DNA of 64,000 bases, taken from positions 392,335 to 456,334 of the forward strand of contig NZ_JAJQQP010000004.1 in NCBI RefSeq assembly GCF_028994805.1. The letters are read 5' to 3'. Both the position numbers and the translations under genes were made by a program. This document shows, piece after piece, positions 42,825 to 53,351 of this stretch; positions within the stretch are counted from its first letter, which is position 1, and each line of letters begins with the position of its first letter. A model generated the notes under the pieces. It saw nothing but the letters and a program-made list of their open reading frames with translations, was not told the origin of the DNA and did no database searches. Source of the stretch: Promicromonospora iranensis. Its GTDB lineage: Bacteria > Actinomycetota > Actinomycetes > Actinomycetales > Cellulomonadaceae.

Positions 42825-44566
42825 ATCGTGTCGTCTGCCGCCCAGGTTAGATCCGGCCTGGCCCGTCGCCGGTTCCTGGGGCGGGTCAGCCCGCGCTGGC
42901 CGGGCGGCCGGTAGGCGATCGCGCCCCGCAGACGCGGTGCAGCACAGCCGATCGTGTAGCGGCTGCGCGGGACGCGTCCGCTCGGGTTGCCCATGCCGAC
43001 GGCCGGGGTCCACGCCGGTACCGGTTGCCGGGGGCGTTCTTGGATCCCCTCTGCCACGGGTGCAGAGCGTTCGGGTGCGGTCGGCGCGTCCTCCTGCCCC
43101 GTGGCCGGTTCCAGTGCCGTGGGCGTGATGGAGACGGACTTGTGCCCTGGTGCGGTGTCACGGGCCGGCCGGGGAGGCTGGGGCGCGACGGAGACGGACG
43201 TGTGCCCTGTCGGTGTGGTCGTCTCGACCGCGTGGCGGCCGTTGATCTCGGTGGTCTTCTGCCGCCACCCCGGTGCCTGCTTCGCATGATTGCACCGCAC
43301 GCAGAGCCCTTGCCCGTTGTCCAGGCTCGTCTCACCGCCCTCGGCATGCGGGGTGACGTGGTCGATATGCCGTACCGGGGCGTCGCACCATGACGTGGCG
43401 CAGATGCCCTGCTCCCGGACGCGCAAAAGATCCGCCAGCCCCGGTGGGTGGAACCGCGCCTTCGACGTCGTGGCCAGCAACCGACCCTTCGGATCGACAT
43501 AGATCGCCCGCAGCCACGCAGCGCCCGCGTCGATCCCTTGCGCGGCTAGGTTCCGGGTCACAGGGGCCGGGACGATGCCCGCGCCCGAAGGCATGCCCTC
43601 CACGACCACGCCGGGCTGGTCACCACCGGTCAGCAGGGTCTGGTCGGAGACCAGCAGATTGAGCGTGACCGGCACCTCGTCAGCCGCACCCGGCCCACGG
43701 CCCGTGACGCGCTCGATCAGGGTGTCAGCCATGATCTGCCCCGCCCCGCGCTCGTCACCGGTCGCCTTGGCTGCCTCGGCGTGCTTCTTCAGCTGCGCGT
43801 ACGCCTGCACACCTTGCTGCATGGGTACCAGTGCGGTCAGGTACACCATCAGGTCCGGCGCCGGACGCACCGAGACACACCTCTGTGAGGCAGCCTTCGC
43901 GTTCCGCTTCACACACGCATGCACGTCCAGCTGGCCCGCGAGCTCCTTGATCCGCGCGACCAACCGGCGCGTCCCCATCGACGCCAACATTGCCCGGTTC
44001 GCCGGTCCGCAGAGCTCCTCGTCGATCCGCGCCCGGTCCTCCACACCCAGGTGCGACGTCTCCCGCACCAGCAGGGTCGCCCGCCACTGCGAGAGGACAC
44101 CCGTGCGCAGAGCATCGAAGGTGTGCGGCATCTGCGTCACCCACACCCGTGCCACACCCAGGAACGAGCCGCCCGCGTGCGGGCTGACTCGCAGCGCCGC
44201 CCCGACCTGGTTCGGCACACCACGACCACGCCGCTGCGCCCGCACCCCGTGCTCGACTTCCTCGGCCTTCGTCGCCTCGTCCAACGCGACCGCCAACCGG
44301 CCCTGCGCCGCGGCGACCGTGTTCTTCACCGCCTCGAGCTCACCGAGCAGGTCCACCCACTCGGCCTGCGTCGTCTTCGAAACCGACGACGCGGTGTCAG
44401 TACCGCCTGGCAGGATCATCCCGGCCAGGTACTCCCGCAGCGCCCGCACATCAGCCGCTCGCACCACCGCAGGAACGCCCCCGGAGACGGATCCGCTCCC
44501 GGCTGGGGGCAGCACCGACCCGACGGGCCGCCAGCCCGCTCCCAGTGCACCTCCCGCTGATGTCAT
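42728..44566 (-). CDS. DUF222/HNH endonuclease (13E12-type repeat protein)
   Basis: A 612-residue protein. The N-terminal DUF222 region (about 60-370) includes LDEATKAEEVEHGVRAQRRG and RTGVLSQWRATLLVRETSHL. A C-terminal HNH nuclease motif follows: HIDHVTPHAEGG, NGQGLCVRCNHAKQAPGW. After it comes a low-complexity tail with a 20-residue near-duplication (GHTSVSVAP / GHKSVSITP; DNA repeats at 43131-43149 and 43191-43209). The last 97 bases overlap the LLM gene antisense, so the tail may be a read-through extension. Such genes are multicopy in many actinobacteria and may be mobile or toxin-like; the function is unproven. Confidence 0.85.
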   Translation of the reverse strand: MTSAGGALGAGWRPVGSVLPPAGSGSVSGGVPAVVRAADVRALREYLAGMILPGGTDTASSVSKTTQAEWVDLLGELEAVKNTVAAAQGRLAVALDEATKAEEVEHGVRAQRRGRGVPNQVGAALRVSPHAGGSFLGVARVWVTQMPHTFDALRTGVLSQWRATLLVRETSHLGVEDRARIDEELCGPANRAMLASMGTRRLVARIKELAGQLDVHACVKRNAKAASQRCVSVRPAPDLMVYLTALVPMQQGVQAYAQLKKHAEAAKATGDERGAGQIMADTLIERVTGRGPGAADEVPVTLNLLVSDQTLLTGGDQPGVVVEGMPSGAGIVPAPVTRNLAAQGIDAGAAWLRAIYVDPKGRLLATTSKARFHPPGLADLLRVREQGICATSWCDAPVRHIDHVTPHAEGGETSLDNGQGLCVRCNHAKQAPGWRQKTTEINGRHAVETTTPTGHTSVSVAPQPPRPARDTAPGHKSVSITPTALEPATGQEDAPTAPERSAPVAEGIQERPRQPVPAWTPAVGMGNPSGRVPRSRYTIGCAAPRLRGAIAYRPPGQRGLTRPRNRRRARPDLTWAADDTIYRARAGFAAATARATSIGPGWVPSERTDNAT

Positions 44567-44800
44567 GCCACCAAAATATCGCACACCTGTTCGCATGGCG
44601 CGTCGAGCGGCACGCCCTCTGCCATCAGCAGAAGAATGAGCCCTCTTGCGGAGCTGCCACCGCTCGAACAGCACCACGTATGTCCGAGCCATGACCAACG
44701 ACGCGTGCGGCATCAGAAGGGCGTCAGCGTCGCCAGGGCCGCCGTCAACGTTCCGTCAAAGAGGCCCGCCACCGGTCGCCGTCGGGCATAGACCGGTGTC
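44567..44800. promoter_or_regulatory. Divergent promoter region, HNH gene / kdp operon
   Basis: No gene was recognised in these 234 bases. It includes the kdp promoter. CGTCAA occurs at 44743-44748 and 44754-44759, exactly 11 bp apart, the one-helical-turn direct-repeat pattern bound by OmpR-family regulators such as KdpE. GCATAG near 44786 could be the -10 element, leaving a very short leader. Confidence 0.55.
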
Positions 44801-44932
44801 ATGACCGATCTCGCCTTCATCCTCCTGACCATGGCGTTCTTCGCCGCGGTGGCCGTGGTGGCGCGCCGCGCCGCCGCGCACGAGCCCGCCGCGCACGAGC
44901 CCGCCCTCGACCCTTCGGGGAGGCGGAAGTGA
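44801..44932 (+). CDS. Small membrane protein preceding kdpF
   Basis: A 43-residue peptide with one membrane helix ([18 protein letters not shown]), then Arg and a short repeated HEPAAHEPA tail. Its TGA overlaps the kdpF GTG. Small single-helix proteins occur at this place in other actinobacterial kdp operons. It may assist KdpFABC assembly, but this is inferred from position. Confidence 0.7.
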   Translation: MTDLAFILLTMAFFAAVAVVARRAAAHEPAAHEPALDPSGRRK

Positions 44933-45021
44933 ACCCGTTCGACGCCGTGGGCCTGGCGCTCACCCTCGCGGGCCTCGTGTACCTGTTCGTGGCGCTGATC
45001 CGCGCCGACCGGACGCGGTGA
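44929..45021 (+). CDS. kdpF: K+-transporting ATPase subunit KdpF
   Basis: A 30-residue single-helix peptide ([16 protein letters not shown]), the usual KdpF size, starting at a GTG that overlaps the preceding stop and ending in a TGA that overlaps the kdpA GTG. KdpF stabilises the KdpFABC complex in the membrane. Confidence 0.85.
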   Translation: MNPFDAVGLALTLAGLVYLFVALIRADRTR

Positions 45022-46706
45022 TCGGCGTGCACACCGCTGTCCTCAGCCCGGTCGTCGCGGCAGTGGCGCAGATCCTCGTGCTGGTCGCCGCGCTCGCCGC
45101 CGTGCACGCGCCCCTCGGCGCCTACCTGGCGCGCACCTACACCAGCCCGAACCACCTGCGGGCGGAGCGGCTCTGGTACCGCGTCGTGCGGGTCGACCCG
45201 GACGCCGAGCAGCGCTGGACCACCTACCTGATGTCGCTGCTGGGCTTCTCGCTCGTGTCCGTCCTCTTCCTGTACGGGCTCGAGCGTCTGCAGGCCCACC
45301 TGCCGTGGAGCCTGGGTCTCGCCGGGTTCGACCCGGCCGGCGCCTGGAACAGTGCGGTCAGCTTCACCACGAACACCAACTGGCAGTGGTACTCGGGCGA
45401 GGCAGCGGCGGGGCACCTGCTGCAGATGGCCGGGTTCGCCGTGCAGAACTTCGTCTCGGCCTCCGTCGGCATGGCCGTCGCCATCGCTCTGGTACGAGGC
45501 TTCGCCCGCTCCGGCACCGACGCCCGCATCGGCAACTTCTGGTCCGACCTGACCCGGGGCGTCGTCCGCGTCCTGCTGCCGCTCTCCGCCGTCGCGGCGG
45601 TCGTCCTCATGGCGTCCGGCGTCATCCAGAACCTCGACCCGCACACCGCGCTCCGCACCGTCGAAGGGGCCTCCCAGCATGTCCTGGGCGGGCCCGTCGC
45701 GTCCCAGGAGGCCATCAAGGACCTGGGTACCAACGGCGGCGGCTTCTTCAACGCGAACTCGGCGCACCCGCTGGAGAACCCGACGCCGCTCACCAACCTC
45801 GTCGAGATCTTCCTGCTGCTGGTCATCCCGTTCACCCTGCCGCGCGCGTTCGGCCTGATGGTCGGCGACCGGCGGCAGGGCTGGGCGATCCTCGGTGTCA
45901 TGGCCGGGCTGTGGGCAGCGTCGCTGGCACTGACCACCTGGGCCGAGATGGCCGGCCCCGGCGCGGCGCCCCAGGCGGCGGGCGCCGCCATGGAAGGCAA
46001 GGAGACCCGGTTCGGGCTCGCGGCGAGCGCCTTGTTCGCCGTGTCGACGACGGCGACCTCGACGGGGTCGGTGAACTCGATGCACGACTCGTTCCCGGCG
46101 CCGGGCGGCGGGATGCTGCTGTTCAACATGCTGCTGGGCGAGGTGGCGCCGGGTGGGGTGGGCGCGGGGCTGTCCGGGATGCTCGTGCTCGCCGTGGTCG
46201 CGGTGTTCGTCGCGGGCCTGATGGTGGGCCGCACGCCGGAGTACCTGGGCAAGAAGATCGGCCGCCCGGAGATGACGATCGTCGCGCTGTACGTGCTGAC
46301 GGTGCCGGCGCTCGTGCTGGTCGGCACGGCCGTGTCCGTGGTGGTCGAACCGGGGCTGGCGGGTGTCCAGGACCCTGGCCCCCACGGCCTGTCGGAGGTG
46401 CTGTACGCGTTCGCGTCGGCGGCCAACAACAACGGGTCCGCGTTCGCCGGCCTGACCACCGGTACCCCGTTCTACGAGGTGGCGCAGGGCCTGGTGATGC
46501 TCGCGGGGCGCTTCGTCCCGATAGCCCTGGTGCTGGCTCTGGCGGGCCGGCTCGCGAGCCAGACGACGGTCCCGGCGACGTCGGGCACCCTGCCGACGCA
46601 CCGCCCGCTGTTCGCGGGCCTGCTGGCCGCGGTGGCGATCGTCGTCGTGGGCCTCACCTTCATCCCCGTCCTGTCCCTCGGTCCCGTTGTGGAGTCCCTG
46701 TCATGA
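45018..46706 (+). CDS. kdpA: K+-transporting ATPase subunit KdpA
   Basis: The 562-residue potassium channel-like subunit. The four pore loops with selectivity-filter glycines are visible: [39 protein letters not shown] and [15 protein letters not shown]-driven K+ uptake requires its pairing with KdpB. The GTG start is inside GTGA shared with kdpF, and its stop overlaps the kdpB ATG. Confidence 0.96.
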   Translation: MIGVHTAVLSPVVAAVAQILVLVAALAAVHAPLGAYLARTYTSPNHLRAERLWYRVVRVDPDAEQRWTTYLMSLLGFSLVSVLFLYGLERLQAHLPWSLGLAGFDPAGAWNSAVSFTTNTNWQWYSGEAAAGHLLQMAGFAVQNFVSASVGMAVAIALVRGFARSGTDARIGNFWSDLTRGVVRVLLPLSAVAAVVLMASGVIQNLDPHTALRTVEGASQHVLGGPVASQEAIKDLGTNGGGFFNANSAHPLENPTPLTNLVEIFLLLVIPFTLPRAFGLMVGDRRQGWAILGVMAGLWAASLALTTWAEMAGPGAAPQAAGAAMEGKETRFGLAASALFAVSTTATSTGSVNSMHDSFPAPGGGMLLFNMLLGEVAPGGVGAGLSGMLVLAVVAVFVAGLMVGRTPEYLGKKIGRPEMTIVALYVLTVPALVLVGTAVSVVVEPGLAGVQDPGPHGLSEVLYAFASAANNNGSAFAGLTTGTPFYEVAQGLVMLAGRFVPIALVLALAGRLASQTTVPATSGTLPTHRPLFAGLLAAVAIVVVGLTFIPVLSLGPVVESLS

Positions 46707-48940
46707 CCATCGACATCCGGAATGCCCCGGCCGGCTCCGCCGCGCCCGGGTCCCCGACGACCGGCGCCGGGGAGCCCCGCGCCGCGCAGCGCACGACGCC
46801 GCGCGCCCTGACGTGGGCGCAGGTGCGGTCGGCGCTCCCGGGAGCGCTGCGCAAGCTCGACCCGCGCGTGCTGTACACCTCGCCCGTCATGTTCGTGGTC
46901 GAGGTGGGCGCCGTCGTCACGACGGTCCTCGCGGTGGTGGAGCCGGGCGTGTTCGCCGGGTGGATCGCGGTGTGGCTGTGGGCCACGGTGTTCTTCGCGA
47001 CCCTCGCGGAGTCGGTGGCCGAGTCGCGCGGCAAGGCGCAGGCGTCCACGCTGCGCGCGACGCAGAAGCAGACGACGGCGCGCAGGGTGGTCGCCGCGCA
47101 GGACACGCCGGCGGCGCGCTCGCGCATGGACCTGCCGACCGTGGAGGTGCCGTCGTCGACGCTGCGCGTGGGTGACGTCGTGGTCGTGGCGGCGGGGGAG
47201 ACCCTGCCGGGCGACGGCGACGTGATCGAGGGGGTCGCGTCGGTGGACGAGTCCGCCGTGACCGGCGAGTCGGCCCCGGTGATCAGGGAGTCGGGCGGCG
47301 ACCGGTCGGCGGTCACCGGAGGCACGGTGGTGCTCTCGGACCAGGTGGTCGTGCGCATCACCGCACCCGCCGGCTCCACCTTCGTCGACCGGATGATCGC
47401 CCTGGTGGAGGGCAGCGAGCGCCGGCGGACGCCGAACGAGGTGGCGCTGAACATCCTGCTCACGTCGCTGACCATCGTGTTCCTCCTGGCGGTGGCGACG
47501 CTGCAGCCGTTCGCGGTGTACTCGGGCTCGCGGCAGTCGCTGCTGGTCCTGGTGGCGCTGCTGGTCTGCCTGATCCCCACCACCATCGGTGCGCTGCTCA
47601 GTGCCATCGGCATCGCGGGGATGGACCGGCTGGTGCAGCGCAACGTGCTGGCGATGTCGGGTCGTGCGGTGGAGGCCGCCGGTGACGTCGACGTGCTGCT
47701 GCTCGACAAGACCGGCACCATCACCTACGGCAACCGGCGTGCCACGGAGGTGCTGCCGGTGGCTGGCGCGACGCCGCGGGAGCTCGCTGTGGCGGCGCGC
47801 CTCGCCTCGCTCGCCGACGAGACCCCGGAGGGGCGCAGCATCGTCGAGCTCGTCGACGCCCACCACCCCTCCGTTGAGTGCGGGGTATCTGTGGGGTCGG
47901 AGCCCGCTGACCCCACACATACCCAGCACTCAACAGGTGGGGTGGGGTTGCCGGACGGGGCCGAGCTCGTGGTCTTCAGCGCGGTGACGCGGATGTCGGG
48001 TGTCGATCTGCCTGCGAGCGCGACCGGCGGCGTCCGCCGCATCCGTAAGGGCGCGGGCAGCGCCGTCGAGCTGTGGGTGCGCGGCACCGGCGCGCAGGTC
48101 TCCGCCGCGGACGGCGAGCAGCTCGCCGCCCTCGTGGACGCCGTGGCCGGCGAGGGTGGCACGCCGCTCGTCGTCGCCGAGCAGGTGGGCGAGGCGCCGG
48201 CGCGGGTGCTCGGCGTCGTCCGGCTGAAGGACGTGGTCAAGGAGGGCATGCGCGAGCGGTTCGACCAGCTGCGCGCCATGGGCATCCGGTCGGTGATGGT
48301 CACGGGCGACAACCAGGTGACGGCGCGGGCCATCGCCGCCGAGGCGGGGGTGGACGACGTCCTGGCCGAGGCCACGCCCGAGGACAAGCTCGCCCTGATC
48401 CGCCGCGAGCAGGAGGGCGGCCGGCTGGTCGCGATGGCCGGGGACGGCACCAACGACGCCCCGGCGCTCGCCCAGTCCGACGTCGGCGTCGCGATGAACA
48501 CCGGTACGTCCGCCGCGAAGGAGGCGGGCAACATGGTCGACCTGGACTCCGATCCCACCAAGCTCATCGAGATCGTGGAGATCGGCAAGCAGCTCCTCAT
48601 CACGCGCGGTGCGCTGACCACGTTCTCCGTGGCGAACGACATCGCGAAGTACTTCGCGATCCTGCCCGCCATGTTCGTGACGGTGTTCCCGCAGCTCGAC
48701 GCGCTGAACGTCATGCGCCTGGCCAGCCCTGGCTCGGCGATCCTGTCGGCCGTCATCTTCAACGCGCTCATCATCCTTGCCCTCATCCCGCTGTCGCTGC
48801 GCGGGGTGCGGTACCGGCCGGCGTCGGCGTCGGCCCTCCTGCGGCGCAACCTGCTGATCTACGGGGTGGGCGGCCTGGTCGCCCCGTTCGTCGGGATCAA
48901 GCTCATCGACCTCGTCGTCTCGCTGCTCCCGGGCCTGTAG
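46703..48940 (+). CDS. kdpB: K+-transporting ATPase ATP-binding subunit KdpB, with repeat insertion
   Basis: The 745-residue P-type ATPase subunit. It contains TGESAPV (actuator), [13 protein letters not shown] with the phosphorylated Asp335, [25 protein letters not shown] and [14 protein letters not shown]. It is longer than E. coli KdpB (682). Part of the excess is an N-terminal extension; another part is a block at residues 391-411 ([14 protein letters not shown] through TQHST), encoded by a palindromic repeat element inserted in frame between [11 protein letters not shown] and the FSAVTRMSG strand of the nucleotide-binding domain. No catalytic motif is disrupted, so the protein is probably functional. 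Confidence 0.95.
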   Translation: MTIDIRNAPAGSAAPGSPTTGAGEPRAAQRTTPRALTWAQVRSALPGALRKLDPRVLYTSPVMFVVEVGAVVTTVLAVVEPGVFAGWIAVWLWATVFFATLAESVAESRGKAQASTLRATQKQTTARRVVAAQDTPAARSRMDLPTVEVPSSTLRVGDVVVVAAGETLPGDGDVIEGVASVDESAVTGESAPVIRESGGDRSAVTGGTVVLSDQVVVRITAPAGSTFVDRMIALVEGSERRRTPNEVALNILLTSLTIVFLLAVATLQPFAVYSGSRQSLLVLVALLVCLIPTTIGALLSAIGIAGMDRLVQRNVLAMSGRAVEAAGDVDVLLLDKTGTITYGNRRATEVLPVAGATPRELAVAARLASLADETPEGRSIVELVDAHHPSVECGVSVGSEPADPTHTQHSTGGVGLPDGAELVVFSAVTRMSGVDLPASATGGVRRIRKGAGSAVELWVRGTGAQVSAADGEQLAALVDAVAGEGGTPLVVAEQVGEAPARVLGVVRLKDVVKEGMRERFDQLRAMGIRSVMVTGDNQVTARAIAAEAGVDDVLAEATPEDKLALIRREQEGGRLVAMAGDGTNDAPALAQSDVGVAMNTGTSAAKEAGNMVDLDSDPTKLIEIVEIGKQLLITRGALTTFSVANDIAKYFAILPAMFVTVFPQLDALNVMRLASPGSAILSAVIFNALIILALIPLSLRGVRYRPASASALLRRNLLIYGVGGLVAPFVGIKLIDLVVSLLPGL
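47872..47935. repeat. Palindromic element, copy 3, inside kdpB
   Basis: Arms of 26 bp (47873-47898 and 47909-47934) pair with two mismatches around a 10-base loop GGAGCCCGCT. The outer part (GTTGAGTGC, then GGGTAT) and the AGCCCG loop match copies 1 and 2. It lies in the kdpB reading frame in the one register that avoids the TGA of GTTGAGTG. Confidence 0.85.
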
Positions 48941-48999
48941 CCCGGCCCTCCGGCAGCCCGGCCCCCAGCAGCCTGAACCACCACACAAAGGAATCTGAC

Positions 49000-49629
49000 A
49001 TGGCACCGACCACAGCGGCGAGCGACCTCGCGACGCTGACCCGCCACTCGCTGGCGGGGCTGCGCATGCTGCTCGCCTTCACCTTCGTGACGGGGCTGGC
49101 CTACCCGCTCGCGATGACCGCCGTCGGGCAGGTCGCCTTCCCCTGGCAGGCGAACGGCTCGCTCGTCCGGTCCGACGGCGGCCCCACCACCTCGCGCTCG
49201 GACGCGGTGGGTTCGGCGCTGGTCGCGCAGGGGTTCACCGGCGCGGAGTACTTCCACCCGCGGCCGTCGGCGGGGGAGCACGACACGCTCGCGTCCGGCG
49301 GGTCCAACCTGGGCCCGCTCAACCCGGGCCTGGTCGCTTCGATCGAGGGGCGCAAGGCCGCGGTCGCCGCGGCGGAGGGTGTGGCCGCCGCCGACGTCCC
49401 GCCTGACGCCGTCACGGCGTCGGCCTCGGGCCTGGACCCGCACATCAGCCCCGCGTACGCCGCGATCCAGGTGGCGCGCGTCGCACGGGAGCGCGGCCTG
49501 TCCGACACCGACGTCGCGGACCTGGTGGCGCGGCACACCGCCGGACGCGACCTCGGTGTGCTCGGCGAGCCCCGCGTGAACGTGCTGGAGCTCAACCTCG
49601 CCCTCGATGTCGCAGACTTGAGGCCATGA
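49000..49629 (+). CDS. kdpC: K+-transporting ATPase subunit KdpC
   Basis: A 209-residue accessory subunit with one N-terminal membrane helix ([22 protein letters not shown]). It carries [48 protein letters not shown] and a C-terminal [11 protein letters not shown]. KdpC raises the ATP affinity of KdpB. It is preceded by AAAGGA and is the only kdp gene separated from its neighbour (59 bases after kdpB). Its stop overlaps the kdpD ATG. Confidence 0.96.
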   Translation: MAPTTAASDLATLTRHSLAGLRMLLAFTFVTGLAYPLAMTAVGQVAFPWQANGSLVRSDGGPTTSRSDAVGSALVAQGFTGAEYFHPRPSAGEHDTLASGGSNLGPLNPGLVASIEGRKAAVAAAEGVAAADVPPDAVTASASGLDPHISPAYAAIQVARVARERGLSDTDVADLVARHTAGRDLGVLGEPRVNVLELNLALDVADLRP

Positions 49630-52151
49630 CCACCGGACGCCGGGGCCGCCTCACCGTCTATCTCGGGGCGGCCCCGGGCGTGGGCAAGACCTACGCCATG
49701 CTCGACGAGGCGTGCCGACGCCGCGCGCGGGGCACCGACGTCGTCATCGGCCTCGTCGAGACCCACGGCCGGGCCGCGACGATCGACCGGATCAGGGACC
49801 TGGAGCTGGTCCCGCGCCGGCAGGTCGAGCACCGCGGGACCACGCTCACGGAGCTCGACGTCGAGGCGGTGCTGGAGCGCGCGCCCCAGGTCGCCCTCGT
49901 GGACGAGCTCGCGCACACGAACGCCCCCGGGTCCGCGCGCCCCAAGCGCTGGCAGGACGTGCAGGACCTGCTCGACGCCGGCATCGACGTGGTCACCACC
50001 GTCAACGTGCAGCACCTCGCCTCGCTGACCGACGACGTCGAGGCGATCACCGGCGTGCGGCAGCGCGAGACCGTGCCCGACCAGGTGGTGCGCGACGCCG
50101 ACCAGATCCAGCTCGTGGACCTCTCGCCCGAGCAGCTGCGCCGCAGGCTCGCGCACGGCAACGTGTACCGGGCGGAGCAGATCGACGCCTCGATGGCGTC
50201 GTTCTTCCGCGTCGGCAACCTGACCGCGCTGCGCGAGCTGGCCCTGCTGTGGCTCGCCGACCGTGTCGACGACGCCCTGACCCGGTACCGCGCCGACCAC
50301 TCCATCGACGGCACCTGGCCGGCCCGCGAGCGCATCGTCGTGGCGGTGACCGGCGGGCCCGAGACGGAGACGCTGCTGCGCCGGGGTGCGCGCATCGCGC
50401 AGCGTGCCGCGGGCACCGAGCTGCTCGCGGTGCACGTGCTGCCGACGGACGGTCTCCCGGCCACGCCGTCGGCCACGATCGGTGCGTACCGGACGCTGGT
50501 GGAGTCGCTGGGTGGGACGTTCCACACGGTGGTGGGGGAGGACGTACCGTCCGCCGTCGTGGACTTCGCGCGCGGGGTGAACGCGACGATGATCGTGGTG
50601 GGCGTGTCCCGGCACAGCGTGTGGCGCCAGGCGCTGCTCGGGTCCTCCAGCGCGGAGATCGCACGCCTGTCGGGTGCCATCGACGTGCACCTGGTGACGC
50701 ACGAGCGGGCGCGCATCGGCGTGGGCGTCGGGTCCCGGTACTCGTCGCTGTCGGCGGGGCGCAGGGCCGCCGGCTGGGGCTCGTCCGTGGTGCTGCCCGT
50801 GGCCCTGACGGCGATCCTGCTGCTGATCGGCCGGGACGACGTGGCGCTCGCTACCGACGCCATGCTGCTCCTGGCGGGGGTGGTCGGGGTCGCGCTCATC
50901 GGCGGGCTGTGGCCCGCCGTCGTGGCCGCCGTGGTCTCGAACCTCTGCCTCAACTGGTTCTTCACGCCGCCGACGGGCCGGTGGACGATCGCCGAGGCGG
51001 AGAACGTGTTCGCCCTGGCCGTGTTCGTCGTGGTCGCGGTCGCCGTGGCGTCCGTGGTCGACCTCGCGGCGCGGCGCACCACGCAGGCCTACCGGGCGCG
51101 TGCCGAGGCGTCCACGCTGGCGGCGCTGTCGCGTTCGGTGCTGTCCGGCCAGGACACGGCCCAGGCGATCGTGCAGCGGCTGGCGCAGACCTTCGCGATG
51201 GCCGACGTGCGCCTGGAGGAACGTGCGGGCGACCGCGCGCCGTGGTCGGTCGTGGCGCACGAGTCGCGGGGCTCCGGGCCGGACCCGGACGGTCCGGTGA
51301 CCGAGGTGGCGATCGACGACCGGCACCGGCTGGTCCTGGCCGGGCGGGTGCTCCCGGCGAGCGATCGGCAGGTGGTCGAGGCGTTCGGGGCGCAGGCCGG
51401 CATCGTCCTCGAGCACCGGCGGCTGCGCGAGCAGGCGGCGCAGGCGGAGGTGCTGGAGCAGACCGAGAGCACCCGGACGGCGCTGCTCGCCGCGGTCTCG
51501 CACGACCTGCGCACCCCGCTCGCGGCGATCCGTACAGCCGTGGACGGCCTGGGCTCGCCCGACGTCGAGCTCGACCGGGAGGACCGCGACACCCTCACGG
51601 CCACCATCGCCGACTCGACCTACCGGCTGGAGCGGCTCATCGGCAACCTGCTGGACCTGTCCCGCCTGCAGACCGGCGCGGTGCGGCCGGCGCTGCGCGC
51701 GGCGTCGCTCGAGGAGGTGGTGCCGATCGCCGTGGAGCCGTGGCTGTCGCGGCTCGCGCTCGACGTGCCCGAGGACCTGCCGCTCGTGCACACCGACCCC
51801 GGCCTGTTCGAGCGGGTCGTGGCGAACGTCGTCTCCAACGCCGTGCGGCACTCCCCGGCGGACGCGAAGGTGCTGGTCACGGCCTCCGCGGCGTGGGACT
51901 CCGTGCAGCTGCGGGTCGCCGACGCCGGCCCCGGCGTGCCCGACGACCGCAAGGCGACCATGTTCGAGCCGTTCCAGCGCCTCGACGACACGAGCGCCGA
52001 CGGGCTCGGGCTGGGCCTCGCCGTCGCGTCAGGGCTCGCGTCCGCCGTCGGCGCCCGGATCGCGGCCGAGGACACGCCGGGCGGCGGCCTCACCATGGTG
52101 CTCACCGTGCCGCGTGCACGGGACGCGGAGCGTGATGGGATGGATCGGTGA
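49626..52151 (+). CDS. kdpD: Sensor histidine kinase KdpD
   Basis: An 841-residue membrane kinase. The N-terminal KdpD domain has Walker [10 protein letters not shown] (14-22) and [12 protein letters not shown] Usp-like domain follows ([24 protein letters not shown]), then four membrane helices (about 380-490), a GAF-like region and the kinase core with [14 protein letters not shown] (His626), [10 protein letters not shown] and [13 protein letters not shown]. It senses low K+ or ionic imbalance and phosphorylates KdpE. It overlaps both neighbours by 4 bases. Confidence 0.96.
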   Translation: MTTGRRGRLTVYLGAAPGVGKTYAMLDEACRRRARGTDVVIGLVETHGRAATIDRIRDLELVPRRQVEHRGTTLTELDVEAVLERAPQVALVDELAHTNAPGSARPKRWQDVQDLLDAGIDVVTTVNVQHLASLTDDVEAITGVRQRETVPDQVVRDADQIQLVDLSPEQLRRRLAHGNVYRAEQIDASMASFFRVGNLTALRELALLWLADRVDDALTRYRADHSIDGTWPARERIVVAVTGGPETETLLRRGARIAQRAAGTELLAVHVLPTDGLPATPSATIGAYRTLVESLGGTFHTVVGEDVPSAVVDFARGVNATMIVVGVSRHSVWRQALLGSSSAEIARLSGAIDVHLVTHERARIGVGVGSRYSSLSAGRRAAGWGSSVVLPVALTAILLLIGRDDVALATDAMLLLAGVVGVALIGGLWPAVVAAVVSNLCLNWFFTPPTGRWTIAEAENVFALAVFVVVAVAVASVVDLAARRTTQAYRARAEASTLAALSRSVLSGQDTAQAIVQRLAQTFAMADVRLEERAGDRAPWSVVAHESRGSGPDPDGPVTEVAIDDRHRLVLAGRVLPASDRQVVEAFGAQAGIVLEHRRLREQAAQAEVLEQTESTRTALLAAVSHDLRTPLAAIRTAVDGLGSPDVELDREDRDTLTATIADSTYRLERLIGNLLDLSRLQTGAVRPALRAASLEEVVPIAVEPWLSRLALDVPEDLPLVHTDPGLFERVVANVVSNAVRHSPADAKVLVTASAAWDSVQLRVADAGPGVPDDRKATMFEPFQRLDDTSADGLGLGLAVASGLASAVGARIAAEDTPGGGLTMVLTVPRARDAERDGMDR

Positions 52152-52870
52152 GCACAGAGCTGGACGGCGGGGGCGAGCGCGCGGCGGCGTCGGGCAACCG
52201 CGTGCTCGTGGTGGACGACGACGCCGCGCTGGCCCGCGCCCTGGCCATCAACCTGCGGGCGCACGGCTGGGACGTGACGGTCGCGCCCACGGGCGCGGCA
52301 GGCCTGGACGCCGTGTCGTCCGCCCGGCCGGACGTGGTGCTGCTCGACCTGGGCCTGCCCGACATGCCGGGCCTCGACGTCATCGCCGGGATCCGGGGCT
52401 GGACGCGTGTGCCGATCGTGGTCCTGTCCGCGCGGCAGCTCGGCGACGACAAGGTGGACGCCCTCGACGCCGGCGCCGACGACTACGTGACCAAGCCGTT
52501 CGCGATGAACGAGCTGCTCGCCCGGCTGCGTGCCGCCGTCCGGCGGGCGGAGCCGGCCCAGGCGGAGGAACCGGTGGTCACGGCGGGCGAGCTGCGGATC
52601 GACCTGGCGCGCCGGCAGGTCTCCCGCGCAGGGGCCGGCGTGCGGCTGAGCCCCACGGAGTGGGCGCTGCTGGAGGTCCTCGTCCGCAACCGTGGCCGGC
52701 TCGTGGACCGCAAGCTGCTGCTGCACGAGGTCTGGGGCCCTGCCTACTCCACGGAGACCAACTACCTGCGCGTCTACACGGCGCAGCTGCGGCGCAAGCT
52801 GGAGCGGGACCCCTCGCACCCCCGCCACATCCTCACGCACCCGGGCGCGGGGTACCGGTTCGAGGTGTGA
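52148..52870 (+). CDS. kdpE: Response regulator KdpE
   Basis: A 240-residue OmpR-family regulator. The receiver domain has VLVVDDDAALARAL, phosphoacceptor Asp67 in VLLDLGLPD, VLSAR and DYVTKPF. The C-terminal winged helix has RLSPTEWALLEVLVRN and TNYLRVYTAQLRRKLE. The GTG start overlaps the kdpD stop. It probably binds the CGTCAA direct repeats upstream of the operon. Confidence 0.96.
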   Translation: MSTELDGGGERAAASGNRVLVVDDDAALARALAINLRAHGWDVTVAPTGAAGLDAVSSARPDVVLLDLGLPDMPGLDVIAGIRGWTRVPIVVLSARQLGDDKVDALDAGADDYVTKPFAMNELLARLRAAVRRAEPAQAEEPVVTAGELRIDLARRQVSRAGAGVRLSPTEWALLEVLVRNRGRLVDRKLLLHEVWGPAYSTETNYLRVYTAQLRRKLERDPSHPRHILTHPGAGYRFEV

Positions 52871-52883
52871 CCCCGTGCGGGCG

Positions 52884-53300
52884 TCAGCCCAGCGAGTCGA
52901 CCAGCCGGGTGAGCACCCGTTCGAAGGCTTCCCGGTCGCCCTGCGGAACGTCACGCAGCAGGTCGTCCTCCATCTCCCGGATGGCGGCCCGGCACCGGTC
53001 GAGGACCCGTCGTCCCTCGGCGGTGAGGGAGACCATGCGGTTACGACGGTCCGTGGGATCCGGTTCGCGGGTGACGAGCCCGAGCTGCTCCAGCTGGTCG
53101 AGGTTGCCGATCAACCGTGTCTTGTCCCGCCCGGTGGCGGCCGCCAGCTGGGCCTGGGTCGGTGCGGAGCTCTCCGTGAGGGCGCTGAGGACCGCGTAGT
53201 CCCACATCCGCAGCCCGGCGTCCGCGAGGATCGGCTCCTCCCGGGCGGCCGCCTCCCGCACCAGCCGGGACAGCAGGTAGCCAAGCTCAGGTCGCTCCAC
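52884..53300 (-). CDS. MarR-family transcriptional regulator
   Basis: A 138-residue winged-helix regulator: WDYAVLSALTESSAPTQAQLAAATGRDKTRLIGNLDQLEQLGLV, then the wing TREPDPTDRRNRMVSLTAEG. The GTG start has only GGTGG-like pairing. It converges with kdpE (13 bases) and is divergent from the TIGR03086 gene, with an 18-bp partial palindrome between them that probably is its operator. Confidence 0.9.
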   Translation of the reverse strand: MERPELGYLLSRLVREAAAREEPILADAGLRMWDYAVLSALTESSAPTQAQLAAATGRDKTRLIGNLDQLEQLGLVTREPDPTDRRNRMVSLTAEGRRVLDRCRAAIREMEDDLLRDVPQGDREAFERVLTRLVDSLG

Positions 53301-53325
53301 CTGGCGATCCTAACCACCTTCATAT

Positions 53326-53343
53326 GATCTACCGTGGTGTATC
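53326..53343. promoter_or_regulatory. Candidate MarR operator
   Basis: GAT-CT-ACC-GT-GGT-GT-ATC: the four outer triplets are symmetric over 18 bases. TATGAT at 53323-53328 looks like a -10 element of the plus-strand gene, so binding here would block it. Confidence 0.6.
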
Positions 53344-53351
53344 GTCTACTC

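Noticed and set aside
42728..44566. Active transposon or homing element around the HNH gene
   Set aside because: No terminal repeats, target duplication or transposase was seen around the gene.
47870..47940. kdpB disrupted by the palindromic repeat
   Set aside because: The reading frame is intact through the element and all P-type ATPase motifs lie on both sides, so it is not treated as a pseudogene.
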